Assembly (NCBI GenBank): GCA_022796795.1
Contig: JAAWJI010000034.1
Coordinates: forward strand, 1 to 46,028
Direction: 5' to 3'
DNA length: 46,028 nucleotides
Origin: Lachnospiraceae bacterium
GTDB taxonomy: Bacteria > Bacillota > Clostridia > Lachnospirales > Lachnospiraceae
The position numbers were made by a program, and so were the translations under genes. The notes below the pieces were generated by a model. The model was not told the origin of the DNA and searched no databases. It saw only the letters and a program-made list of their open reading frames with translations. Of this stretch, positions 23,642 to 31,792 are shown piece after piece. Each line of letters starts with the position of its first letter. Position 1 is the stretch's first letter.

Positions 23642-25360
23642 TCAGCGGATTCCCTCGATCCTGATCTGCAGCCTGCGGTTTCCCATATACTCGTCGTACC
23701 TAGGATAATACAGCACATAAAAGGTTCCTTTTTCCCTCATATCCGCCAGCATTCCCTCTGCATCTCCGAAATAAATTCCCTCCATGGAGGTTCCCTGCTG
23801 GTTTTTCAGCTTCACCTTCAGCACATTCCGGTTCTTTCCCAGAATGTTGGCGTTTACCACCTGCACGCCGGTCTCCACAAACAAAGGGGACTTATTTCCG
23901 TTTCCACAGGGCTCCATAAGCTCCAGCTGTCCCATAAGCTCCTCTCCCACATACTGAAGGTGAAGTCCCCCGTCAAAATCCCGCACCGGCACCAGATCCT
24001 TTGGAGTCAGGGTACACAGATCATTGATCCGCTGCCGGAACTCGTCTACCCGATCCTCATGCAGGGAAAGCCCAGCAGCCATAGGATGTCCCCCAAATTT
24101 CGTAAAGAGGTCCCGGACCCGGGTCAGCTCTTCATACATGGAATAGGTCTCAATGGAGCGGCCGGAGCCCTTGACTCCCTCCTCGCTCTTTGTCAGCACA
24201 AAGCAGGGACGGTAATATTTTTTCTTTAAATCTCCGGCAATGATTCCCGCCAGGCTCTCATGACAGTCAGGCAGATAGACCACCAGCACCCGGTCCTCCC
24301 CAAGAGCGCTGTTCTCAATGAGATCCACCGCCTGTCTGGTTCCCCTGGCGGTAAGATCCTTTCGGCTCTCGTTGAGTGCCTTTAAATCTCCCGCCAAAGC
24401 TTGGGCCTCCCGATCCGTGGAGGCGCACAGAAGATTCAGGGCCCTGCGGGCCGTATCCAGACGCCCGCTGGCATTGATGCAGGGCCCCAGGGTGAACCCT
24501 ATGTCCTGGGTGTTAAGCTTTTTTCCTGCCAGATCATTGACCAGCAGCAAAGCCCGGTACCCCCGGTTTTCCGTGTGCTCCAGACAACTCAGGCCGTATT
24601 TCACAAAAATACGGTTCTCTCCCTGAAGCTCCATCACATCCCCAACGGTAGCCACGGCCACAAATTCCAGCAGACTCCAAAGCTCCTCCTGCGGCACTCC
24701 TTCCTCCCGGTAAAGAACCTGGATCAGCTTGAAAGCCACGGCTGCCCCGCACAGCTTTTTAAAGGGGTAAGGACAACCTGGCTGCTTGGGGTTTACAATG
24801 GCGTCCGCAGGGGGAAGCAGAAACCTCCGGTTTCCATCCGCCTCTTCTTCATAGGGCACCTCATGGTGGTCTGTAACCACCATGGTCAGGCCAAGTTCTT
24901 TTCCCAGCGCAATCTCCCGGGATGCGGCAATGCCGTTGTCACAAGTCACAATGGTGTCTACACCGTCTGCCGCCGCAGCTCGAATCAGATTCTCATTGAG
25001 GCCGTAGCCGTCCTTCATGCGGTCTGGTATCACCGTGTCCACCCGAGCCCCCAGCCTGCGAAAACCTGTGAGCAGAATATAGGTGGAATTCACCCCGTCA
25101 ATGTCATAATCGCCAATGATCCGGACCCGGGCCCCGCTCTTAATCTTACTCCGCAGAAGCTCGGCAGCCTGTTGGATTCCCTTCATCTGCCTTGGATCGT
25201 GGAGATCCTCAAGGCCGCCTCGCAGATAGCGCAGAAGCTCTTTCTTCCCTTCCACGCCCCGGTTTCGGATCATGCGCACCAGCATGGGGCTTACGCCCAG
25301 CTCGGCAGCCAACTGGGCATTTTCCTCCTGTCTGGGCGCCTCTCTCCAATGTTCTTCCAT
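23642..25360 (-). CDS. recJ: single-stranded-DNA-specific exonuclease RecJ
   Basis: A 572-residue 5'-3' single-strand exonuclease used in recombination and mismatch or base-excision repair. DHH-family motifs are visible: RIIGDYDIDGVNST (motif I), TCDNGIA (II), VVTDHHEVP (III, the DHH), DAIVNPKQPGCPYPFKKLCGAAVAFKL (between III and IV, with the RecJ-specific G-C-P-Y). The DHHA1 domain has KFGGHPMAAGLSL, and an OB-like C-terminal domain follows. It starts 21 bases after the secDF stop, so it probably ends the scfA-scfB-secDF-recJ transcript. Length is normal. Confidence 0.94.
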   Translation of the reverse strand: MEEHWREAPRQEENAQLAAELGVSPMLVRMIRNRGVEGKKELLRYLRGGLEDLHDPRQMKGIQQAAELLRSKIKSGARVRIIGDYDIDGVNSTYILLTGFRRLGARVDTVIPDRMKDGYGLNENLIRAAAADGVDTIVTCDNGIAASREIALGKELGLTMVVTDHHEVPYEEEADGNRRFLLPPADAIVNPKQPGCPYPFKKLCGAAVAFKLIQVLYREEGVPQEELWSLLEFVAVATVGDVMELQGENRIFVKYGLSCLEHTENRGYRALLLVNDLAGKKLNTQDIGFTLGPCINASGRLDTARRALNLLCASTDREAQALAGDLKALNESRKDLTARGTRQAVDLIENSALGEDRVLVVYLPDCHESLAGIIAGDLKKKYYRPCFVLTKSEEGVKGSGRSIETYSMYEELTRVRDLFTKFGGHPMAAGLSLHEDRVDEFRQRINDLCTLTPKDLVPVRDFDGGLHLQYVGEELMGQLELMEPCGNGNKSPLFVETGVQVVNANILGKNRNVLKVKLKNQQGTSMEGIYFGDAEGMLADMREKGTFYVLYYPRYDEYMGNRRLQIRIEGIR

Positions 25361-25381
25361 AGTACTCCTATATAACGATTC

Positions 25382-27526
25382 TTATGCAGTCTTTTCCTTA
25401 AAGTTCTTCTTCATCCAGTACCACAGGGCTCCCGTAATGCACACGGAAGAATAGGCGCCGCAGACAATGCCTGCCATGAGGGGCAGGGCAAAATCCCGAA
25501 TGGACGCCACGCCCATGACAAAAAGTACCGCCACCATGATAAAGGTGGTCAGAGAAGTGTTGATGCTCCGGGACAGGGTTTGGGTAATGCTTAAGTCTAC
25601 CAGGTCCTGCAGGTCGTCTTTCTTTTTCATGGCGCTCATGTTTTCCCGAATCCGGTCAAAGATCACAATGGTGGCATTGATGGAGTATCCCACAATGGTC
25701 AACATACAGGCAATAAAGGTGTTGCCCACGGAAATCCGTACCAGGGCGTAAAAGGTCAGCACCACCAGCACATCGTGAACCAGAGCCGTCACTGCGCTGC
25801 CCGCAAAACGAATATCCTTAAAGCGGAACCAGATATACAAAAGCATGCAGATAATACCGATAATCACCGCCACGGTGGCGTCCATACGCACCTCGTCGCT
25901 GATGGTGGAGCTGATGCTCTCCGCGGAAATCTGGGCGGCATCCAAGGAGAATTTTTCCGCCAGCGCCTGATTCAGCGCCTGACGCTGATCCAGACTCAGC
26001 TCCTTGGTCTTAATAATCACGTCGTTGCTTCCCTGCACCTTCTGCGCCTGGATCTCCTGATCCCCGGTCGCTTCCGCCACCACAGGTTTTACCTGGGACT
26101 CAATATCCTCAATGGAAAGCTCCTGCTGGAAGGGCACAGTGGTGGAAGTTCCTCCCTGGAACTCCAGACTGTAGGCCAGGGCTCCATTTCCCATGCCGGC
26201 CTGAATTCCCATGGCCACAAAGCCAATGACCACAGCCGCTATGGAAATCCCAAAGAACAGCTTGCGCTTTGCCAGGAAATGAATCACCTTGCGCTCCTTC
26301 TGTACGCCAAAGAATTTGGGATCCTTAAGTCCCAGGGCATAGAATGCATAGAGAATCTGTCGGGTCACAAACAGCGCAGTAAACATGGACAGCACAATAC
26401 CCAGAGCCAATGTCTGGGCAAAGCCCTTAACGCTTCCGCTGGCCTTTAACAGCAGTACCACCGCCACAATAAGGGTGGTAATATTTCCGTCCACAATGGC
26501 GGATAAAGCCTTCTGAAATCCGATTTTCATGGCAGAGCGCACCGTTTTCCCCGTAGCCAGCTCCTCCCGGATCCGGGCGAAGATAATCACATTGGCGTCC
26601 ACTGCCATACCGATACTCAGGATGATACCTGCAATGCCGGGCAGAGTCAGCGTAATCTCAAAGCCGCCTAAAAGCAGCAGCATGAGAGCCACATAGATGG
26701 TCAGGGCAAGTCCTGCCGCCAGACCAGGCACCAGATAAAACACGATCATAAACACCACCACCAGACCAAAGCCCACGGCGCCTGCCTTCAGGCTGCTGCT
26801 GATAGCGTCCTGTCCCAGCTGTGCGCCCACCACATTGGAGCGCAGCTCTGTAAGCTCCAGCTGCAAAGAGCCGATGCGGATGGTGGAGGCCAGAAGCTCC
26901 GCTGCCTCAAAGGATTCCATATGGTTGATCTGAGCCTGTCCGTTCCCAATGGCGGACTGTACCGTAGGGGCGCTGACCACCTGACCGTCATAGATAATAG
27001 GAATAGCCCTTCCGATATTTTCCTCCGTGGCTTTGGCAAATTTCTGTGCTCCCTCATCAGTCAGGGACAGGCTTACGGCATAGTCCACATTTCCCATCTG
27101 ATCCCGGGCGGAAACAGCCTTGGCATCCGCAATGTCCAGCCCGGTAAGGATCACGTTTCCGTTTGGATCCTGGAATTCCAGGGAACCGGGCCGCCCCAGC
27201 TCCTCCAGCACTGCATTGGCATCCTGGACTCCGGGGATCTCAATATTGATCCGGTTGTCCCCTTCCTGGTAAACCTGGGCCTCGGTGCTGTAATTTTCCA
27301 CACGCTTTTGCAGCTTGTAGATGGTGTCCGACATCTGCTCTGCCGTAGGATTGTCAATGACGGTTCCGTAGGTAATGCTCACGCCGCCGGCCAGGTCCAG
27401 ACCCAGCTTGACATTTTCCACTGCTCCGCTTTTTTCGGCTCCGATGCCTACAGCCGCCGTATAAATCAGCCCGGCTGTGATCACCAGGGTGATCAAAAGC
27501 ACCAGAACTCCTCTGCTCTTTTTCAT
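25382..27526 (-). CDS. secDF: fused protein translocase subunit SecDF
   Basis: A 714-residue fusion of SecD and SecF. The SecD half has a first span (VLVLLITLVITAGLIYTA), a P1 domain, the NPTAEQM/GLDLAGGVSITYG segment and the transmembrane block with GMAVDANVIIFARIREEL. The SecF half starts about residue 410 (FLAKRKLFFGISIAAVVIGF) and has the equivalent GYSINATIVIFDRIREN. It uses the proton or sodium motive force to pull secreted proteins out of SecYEG. Single-gene SecDF is common in Firmicutes. It begins 16 bases after the SCIFF maturase stop. In this position it could assist export of the modified peptide, but the link is inferred from co-location only. Confidence 0.94.
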   Translation of the reverse strand: MKKSRGVLVLLITLVITAGLIYTAAVGIGAEKSGAVENVKLGLDLAGGVSITYGTVIDNPTAEQMSDTIYKLQKRVENYSTEAQVYQEGDNRINIEIPGVQDANAVLEELGRPGSLEFQDPNGNVILTGLDIADAKAVSARDQMGNVDYAVSLSLTDEGAQKFAKATEENIGRAIPIIYDGQVVSAPTVQSAIGNGQAQINHMESFEAAELLASTIRIGSLQLELTELRSNVVGAQLGQDAISSSLKAGAVGFGLVVVFMIVFYLVPGLAAGLALTIYVALMLLLLGGFEITLTLPGIAGIILSIGMAVDANVIIFARIREELATGKTVRSAMKIGFQKALSAIVDGNITTLIVAVVLLLKASGSVKGFAQTLALGIVLSMFTALFVTRQILYAFYALGLKDPKFFGVQKERKVIHFLAKRKLFFGISIAAVVIGFVAMGIQAGMGNGALAYSLEFQGGTSTTVPFQQELSIEDIESQVKPVVAEATGDQEIQAQKVQGSNDVIIKTKELSLDQRQALNQALAEKFSLDAAQISAESISSTISDEVRMDATVAVIIGIICMLLYIWFRFKDIRFAGSAVTALVHDVLVVLTFYALVRISVGNTFIACMLTIVGYSINATIVIFDRIRENMSAMKKKDDLQDLVDLSITQTLSRSINTSLTTFIMVAVLFVMGVASIRDFALPLMAGIVCGAYSSVCITGALWYWMKKNFKEKTA

Positions 27527-27542
27527 GTTTATTATCTCCTTC

Positions 27543-28910
27543 TTAATTTTGCTCTTCCTGTTCCGCTATAGCCGCCTTGATCATAATGGCGCATTCCACC
27601 CGTTTTTTCTGCAGAACACAGCCAATATCGTAGGCGTCGTGAATGGACTGATGAAATTTATAGGAATTGGCCGCGCAGCCGCCGCTGCAGTAGAACCTGG
27701 CAAAGCATTCCCGGCATTTTTCCTTGGCATATACGTTACAGCTCTTAAAGGAATCCCGAAGCTCTGTGTTGGTGATCCCCTCAAAAACCGTTCCCATCTT
27801 AAAGTCCTCTTCCCCCACAAACTGATGACAGGGATACAGGTCTCCCCAGGGCGTCACCGCCAGATACTCCGTTCCTGAGCCGCAACCGGACAGACGCTTG
27901 TATACGCAAGGCCCTCCTGTAAGATCTATCATAAAATGGAAGAAATTAAAATCCTGATCCGTACCGTGGCGCCGGACCATCTCTGCTGCCAGAGCATCAT
28001 ACTCCCGGCAAATCTGGTCCAGATCCTCCTGCCGGAGAGAATAGGGATCCTCCGGGGACGCCACCACGGGCTCTACGGAAATCTGCTTGAAGCCTAAATC
28101 CGCCAGGTGCAGCACATCCCTGGAAAAGTCCAGATTATGGCGGGTAAAGGTGCCCCGCACATAGTAGTTGGTCTGATTCCGGCTCTTGGCCACCTGCTGA
28201 AACTTAGGCACGATCAGGTCATAACTGCCCTTTCCGCCCCGGAACGGACGCATAGCGTCGTGCACTTCCTTTCGGCCGTCAATGCTTAAGACCACATTAC
28301 TCATCTCCCGGTTGGCAAACTCCAGGATTTCTTCATTTAAAAGCACTCCGTTGGTCGTCAGAGTGAAACGAAAATGCTTATCATAAAGCTTCTCCTGCTC
28401 CCGGCCATAAGCCACCAGGTCCTTGACCACCTGCCAGTTCATAAGAGGCTCCCCGCCGAAGAAATCCACCTCCAGGTTTTTCCTGTTTCCAGAATTGGCA
28501 ATCAAAAAATCCAGGGCCTGTTTTCCCACCTCAAAACTCATGAGGGCCCGGCGTCCATGGTACTCCCCCTCCTCGGCAAAGCAATACTGGCAGGCCAGAT
28601 TGCAGTCGTGGGCAATGTGCAGACACAGAGCCTTTACCACTGTGGAGCGCTTCTTGAAATCAATCACCTGATCCTTGTAGGTATCCTTTGTAAACAGTAC
28701 TCCTGCTTCCTTTCGTTCCCGGATATCTGAAAGCGCCTCCCGGATCTCCTCCTCAGGATAAGCATGCCGAAACTGCTCCACCAGCTCCTCTTCACTTTTC
28801 TCTTCAAAAAGCTCAATGAGCTGGTATGCCAGCTCATCCACCACATGAACCGCGCCGCTGTTTACATCCAGCACAATATGATATCCATTATTTATATATT
28901 GATGAACCAC
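27543..28910 (-). CDS. scfB: SCIFF peptide maturase, radical SAM/SPASM enzyme
   Basis: A 455-residue radical SAM enzyme that installs thioether crosslinks in the SCIFF peptide. An N-terminal RiPP-recognition-like domain (about residues 1-90: VLDVNSGAVHVVDELAYQLI) precedes the [4Fe-4S]/SAM cysteines C103, C107 and C110 (CNLACQYC). GGEP is seen in DFFGGEPLMNW. A C-terminal SPASM region has many cysteines (GPCVYKRLSGCGSG, LYPCHQF, CNVYAKEKCRECFARFYCSGGC, DIGCVLQ) for auxiliary clusters. GTG 28910 is chosen, with AAGGGG just upstream, because the family begins with V-H-x-Y/F...NGY. It lies 180 bases behind scfA with a long hairpin between, and is followed closely by secDF. Confidence 0.95.
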   Translation of the reverse strand: MVHQYINNGYHIVLDVNSGAVHVVDELAYQLIELFEEKSEEELVEQFRHAYPEEEIREALSDIRERKEAGVLFTKDTYKDQVIDFKKRSTVVKALCLHIAHDCNLACQYCFAEEGEYHGRRALMSFEVGKQALDFLIANSGNRKNLEVDFFGGEPLMNWQVVKDLVAYGREQEKLYDKHFRFTLTTNGVLLNEEILEFANREMSNVVLSIDGRKEVHDAMRPFRGGKGSYDLIVPKFQQVAKSRNQTNYYVRGTFTRHNLDFSRDVLHLADLGFKQISVEPVVASPEDPYSLRQEDLDQICREYDALAAEMVRRHGTDQDFNFFHFMIDLTGGPCVYKRLSGCGSGTEYLAVTPWGDLYPCHQFVGEEDFKMGTVFEGITNTELRDSFKSCNVYAKEKCRECFARFYCSGGCAANSYKFHQSIHDAYDIGCVLQKKRVECAIMIKAAIAEQEEQN

Positions 28911-28980
28911 GTTTTCCCCTTCCCATCCCTGCACAAGCCTTCCTCCATGTGGAGAACAAAGGCCTTTGACACTCGCGGAA

Positions 28981-29048
28981 ATAAGCAGCGGCAGGTGCGT
29001 GGCCCTCTGGTATCATACCAAGTGGGCAACACACCAGCCGCTGCTTAT
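28981..29048 (-). other. long intercistronic hairpin between scfA and scfB
   Basis: ATAAGCAGCGGC (28981-28992) pairs exactly with GCCGCTGCTTAT (29037-29048). The stem continues inward through GGTGCGTGGCCC against GGGCAACACACC (one mismatch and wobble pairs) and ends in the GGTATCATACC dyad. Nearly all 68 bases are paired. There is no T-run, so read-through with a stabilised peptide mRNA is likelier than strict termination. Confidence 0.75.
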
Positions 29049-29090
29049 CCGTTTCTTTATGTTTGTTCTCTTTTTATATCTGTCTGATTC

Positions 29091-29234
29091 CTATTTGTGC
29101 TGCTCACAGGTCTGATTTCCCACGGTGCAGGAAGTCTTGCAGGCAGACTGGCAGGAAGTCTGGCACTCGCCGCAACCGCCCTTCTTCACGGTGTTCTGCA
29201 GAATCTGTGTATTCAATGTCTTAATGTGTTTCAT
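29091..29234 (-). CDS. scfA: SCIFF ribosomal peptide precursor (six cysteines in forty-five)
   Basis: A 47-residue precursor peptide. The leader MKHIKTLNTQILQNTVKKGG is followed by a core with six cysteines at 21, 24, 28, 32, 36 and 43 (CGECQTSCQSACKTSC, then TVGNQTCEQHK). It follows the near-invariant SCIFF pattern known from Clostridia. AGGAGGT lies 8 bases before ATG 29234, and an extended -10 promoter is about 115 bases upstream. The radical SAM maturase gene follows at once. In the Clostridium thermocellum homologue, as I recall, the maturase links Cys32 to Thr37 by a thioether; both residues occur at these positions here. The function of mature SCIFF is not established. Confidence 0.95.
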   Translation of the reverse strand: MKHIKTLNTQILQNTVKKGGCGECQTSCQSACKTSCTVGNQTCEQHK

Positions 29235-29351
29235 TATGTAATACCTCCTAACTGTTTTCGTCTTTCATGGCGGATCTTCCTCCTATTCCCTGACAGAACT
29301 CTGCTCCTGGACAGGATCCCTCCCGGGGAATATGGTATAACGCCGCAACAT

Positions 29352-29390
29352 ATTATAGCATACTCCTCCGGATTTTAAAAGCCCCTTTCT
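29352..29390 (-). promoter_or_regulatory. extended -10 promoter of scfA
   Basis: On the minus strand TGCTATAAT (29352-29360) is a perfect extended -10. The -35 region about 17 bases further (TTTTAA) is poor, as expected for extended -10 promoters. It separates scfA from the hflKC genes. Confidence 0.55.
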
Positions 29391-29404
29391 ATTTTTCCGG
29401 CAAA

Positions 29405-30385
29405 TTAATTTCCGGCAAAAATCTGGGCAATGGGAGAATTGGAAGGCAAAATCAGGGTCTTCTCATTGCTGCCCCTCAGGCTCTCCTTAGCTGCGTCCAG
29501 ACTCCGCACAAAGGAATAGAAATCGCTGCGGCTCTCATCCGCGTAGGCGTCTGACAGAATCCGCATGTACTCTGCCTCGCCCTCAGCAATAATCTGCTCT
29601 GCCTGGGCATTGGCCTCGGAGAGCATAATGGACACCTCCTTGTCCGTGGTGTTCTGGATCATCTGGGCTTGGGAAGCGCCCTCCGCCGTATACTGGGCCG
29701 CAATATTTTCCCGCTCAGAAATCATGCGGCTGTACACTGCCTGTTTATTGTCGTCGGGCAGATCCAGCTTTTTCACCTCCACGGTAAGGATCACAATGCC
29801 GTACTGGCTGGCCACATCCCCCAGGCTGTCCATAATCTCCTCGGTAAGGGACTTGATATCAATGACCGTCTCCTTTTCCTCTAGCACCAGATCGTTGGAT
29901 TCCACTTCCTCCTCAGTCTCGCTGATTGTCACAGTCATCTTTCCGTCCCGGCTCTTGATCACCTCATCCTGAGTCATATTGGAAACCGTGTTCTTTGTGG
30001 CATTGTATACCACTGCGTTGATGCGGTTCTCCGCATTGTAGATAGATCCGCTTAAGGTCTGGGTAAACTTCAGAGGATCCGTCACCCGCCACAACACATA
30101 GCTGTCCACGATCATGGACTTTTTGTCGGAGGTAATCACATCCGAGGCTGGCAGGTCATACATGAGGATCTCCTTGGGAATGGTGTCCACAGACTGAATA
30201 AAGGGAATCTTCATGGACAGTCCTGCCGTAGAAATCACCCTCTGCACCTTTCCAAACTGACGGATAAGCTTATACTCGTTTTCCTGACAAATAATAAGAC
30301 CGTTTCCCAGCACAAGGATCACAAGCACCAGCACAATATATTTGACAGCCCCAAGTCTTTTTCGTTTCTTTTTCTTCTCTTCCAT
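29405..30385 (-). CDS. hflC: HflC-like SPFH/band 7 membrane protein
   Basis: A 326-residue membrane-anchored SPFH protein. A Lys/Arg-rich N-terminus precedes one span (YIVLVLVILVLGNGLIIC). The band 7 domain (ENEYKLIRQFGKVQRVISTAGLSMKIPF cut here into EYKLIRQFGKV and AGLSMKIPFI) and a long charged helical region (AQMIQNTTDKEVSIMLSEA) follow. It forms a membrane complex with HflK that, in E. coli, cages and modulates the FtsH protease. It starts 17 bases after the hflK stop. Function in Firmicutes is less studied; the assignment is by family and pairing. Confidence 0.9.
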   Translation of the reverse strand: MEEKKKKRKRLGAVKYIVLVLVILVLGNGLIICQENEYKLIRQFGKVQRVISTAGLSMKIPFIQSVDTIPKEILMYDLPASDVITSDKKSMIVDSYVLWRVTDPLKFTQTLSGSIYNAENRINAVVYNATKNTVSNMTQDEVIKSRDGKMTVTISETEEEVESNDLVLEEKETVIDIKSLTEEIMDSLGDVASQYGIVILTVEVKKLDLPDDNKQAVYSRMISERENIAAQYTAEGASQAQMIQNTTDKEVSIMLSEANAQAEQIIAEGEAEYMRILSDAYADESRSDFYSFVRSLDAAKESLRGSNEKTLILPSNSPIAQIFAGN

Positions 30386-30402
30386 GGCATTTCTCTCCCT
30401 CT

Positions 30403-31521
30403 CTATTGTCCGATCTTGGTGTTATCCTGGTCGCTGCCTGTCTGTGATGTGGAACCTGCACTGCTTCTGCCTGTGTCCGACCCGGTTTCGCCGGAACCTG
30501 CGTCGCCGGAAGCTCCCTCGTTCCCCCCTGCGGGCTCCTCCAGACCTCTGCTGAACACATCTAAGGGCAGGATCTGCTGGATCTGGCTGCCATTTTCGCC
30601 CTGGATAATGATCTTCATGCCCGGCATTACATCCTCCATGGTCTCATAGAACATGCGCTGCCTGGTAATCGTGGGATATTTCACATACTCCTCATACATA
30701 GAATTAAAGCGGGCCACCTGGCCCTCCGCCTCATTGATCCGGCTCTCTTTCTGGGCCTCCGCGTCCTGGAGAATCTTATCCGCCTGGGCTCTGGCCTCGG
30801 GAATCTGCTCATTTCGATACTTATTAGCATTGTTCAGAGCCGTTTCCTTCCCCTGCTTTGCCGTTTCCACCTCCTTAAAGGCTGTGATTACCTCATTGGT
30901 GGGAGGCTGAGCGTCCTGAATGGTAATATTCACCAGCTGAATACCAATATCGTACATCTCCAGCTTGTCCATAATCATCTGCTTAATATTGGCTTGAATC
31001 TCGTTCTTTCCCGTAGTCAGCACGGAATCCACAGAATAGGAACCAATGGTGGTGCGGATACAGTTCTGTGCAATATTGTCCAGAATGGTCACCGGATCCT
31101 CCGAGGCATAAAGAGCCTTTACCGGATCGGAAATCCGGTACTCCGCATAGAAATCCACCCGGATAAAATTGTAGTCTGAGGTAATCATCATGGCGTCGTC
31201 CGTATAATTCTCTGCCTCATCATAGCCCACAGTCAGTCCCTGAATCGTAGTATTCACCTTCTGCACGGTCTGAATCAGGGGAATCTTAAAGTGCAGTCCC
31301 GGCTCTGTCACAGCTTTCGGCTGTCCAAAGGTGCAGACCACCGCCTGCTGCTCCTCCTGAATCGTATACCAGGAGGTATTTGCCACCACAAACAACAAAA
31401 GCAGCACAACGGCGATCCCAACATAGCGCCCAAATTTTTTGGGAACCAGATTCTTTTTCTCCGTCCCCGGTTCCTCCGGGTTTACCTCCCGGTAGTTCTT
31501 CCCGAATTGAAATTGAAACAT
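30403..31521 (-). CDS. hflK: HflK-like SPFH/band 7 membrane protein
   Basis: A 372-residue partner of HflC. Short cytoplasmic N-terminus, one span (YVGIAVVLLLLFVVAN), a band 7 domain starting EEQQAVVCTFGQPKAV, then a helical arm (NKYRNEQIPEARAQADKIL, AEAQ...) with family-typical NIAQNC, DVLTTGKNEI-like segments, and a disordered Gly/Ser/Thr-rich tail (last 45 residues). AGGAG precedes ATG 31521. It is the first gene of the hflKC unit, behind a promoter at 31669-31697. Confidence 0.9.
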   Translation of the reverse strand: MFQFQFGKNYREVNPEEPGTEKKNLVPKKFGRYVGIAVVLLLLFVVANTSWYTIQEEQQAVVCTFGQPKAVTEPGLHFKIPLIQTVQKVNTTIQGLTVGYDEAENYTDDAMMITSDYNFIRVDFYAEYRISDPVKALYASEDPVTILDNIAQNCIRTTIGSYSVDSVLTTGKNEIQANIKQMIMDKLEMYDIGIQLVNITIQDAQPPTNEVITAFKEVETAKQGKETALNNANKYRNEQIPEARAQADKILQDAEAQKESRINEAEGQVARFNSMYEEYVKYPTITRQRMFYETMEDVMPGMKIIIQGENGSQIQQILPLDVFSRGLEEPAGGNEGASGDAGSGETGSDTGRSSAGSTSQTGSDQDNTKIGQ

Positions 31522-31668
31522 CTCTTATCCTCTCCTTACGCAGCCATCTCCCGGCAAAACAAAAGCCTCTGTGGGAGAACTGCAACATGCCCCGCGGCCA
31601 CAGGCCGCCACCATCAGATGCCGCAGACCCGAAATCCCCCCTAACTATTTTCCAAATCCGCTTAGTTT

Positions 31669-31697
31669 ATTGTAGCAGACTTGGTGAATTTCCACAA
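31669..31697 (-). promoter_or_regulatory. promoter of hflKC
   Basis: On the minus strand TTGTGG (31692-31697), 17 bases and TGC-TACAAT (-10 at 31669-31674) form an extended -10 promoter about 150 bases before hflK. The leader contains no recognised element. Confidence 0.6.
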
Positions 31698-31749
31698 GAC
31701 CTGCATCTTTATTCCTGCTTTACTTTACCGGATGTAACGAATTTCCAGT

Positions 31750-31784
31750 AAAAAAACCGCCCCACCCATCACAGGTGAAGCGGT
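31750..31784 (-). terminator. intrinsic terminator after the NlpC/P60 gene
   Basis: On the minus strand ACCGC and TTCACC pair with GGGTGG and GGCGGT, followed by TTTTTTT. It lies just past the stop at 31793. Confidence 0.8.
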
Positions 31785-31792
31785 CCTTAAAC

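Noticed and set aside
29396..29415. GCCGG-AAATTAATTT-CCGGC dyad at the hflC 3' end as a terminator
   Set aside because: No T-run follows on the minus strand, and the left part lies in the coding end of hflC. It may be a minor hairpin only.
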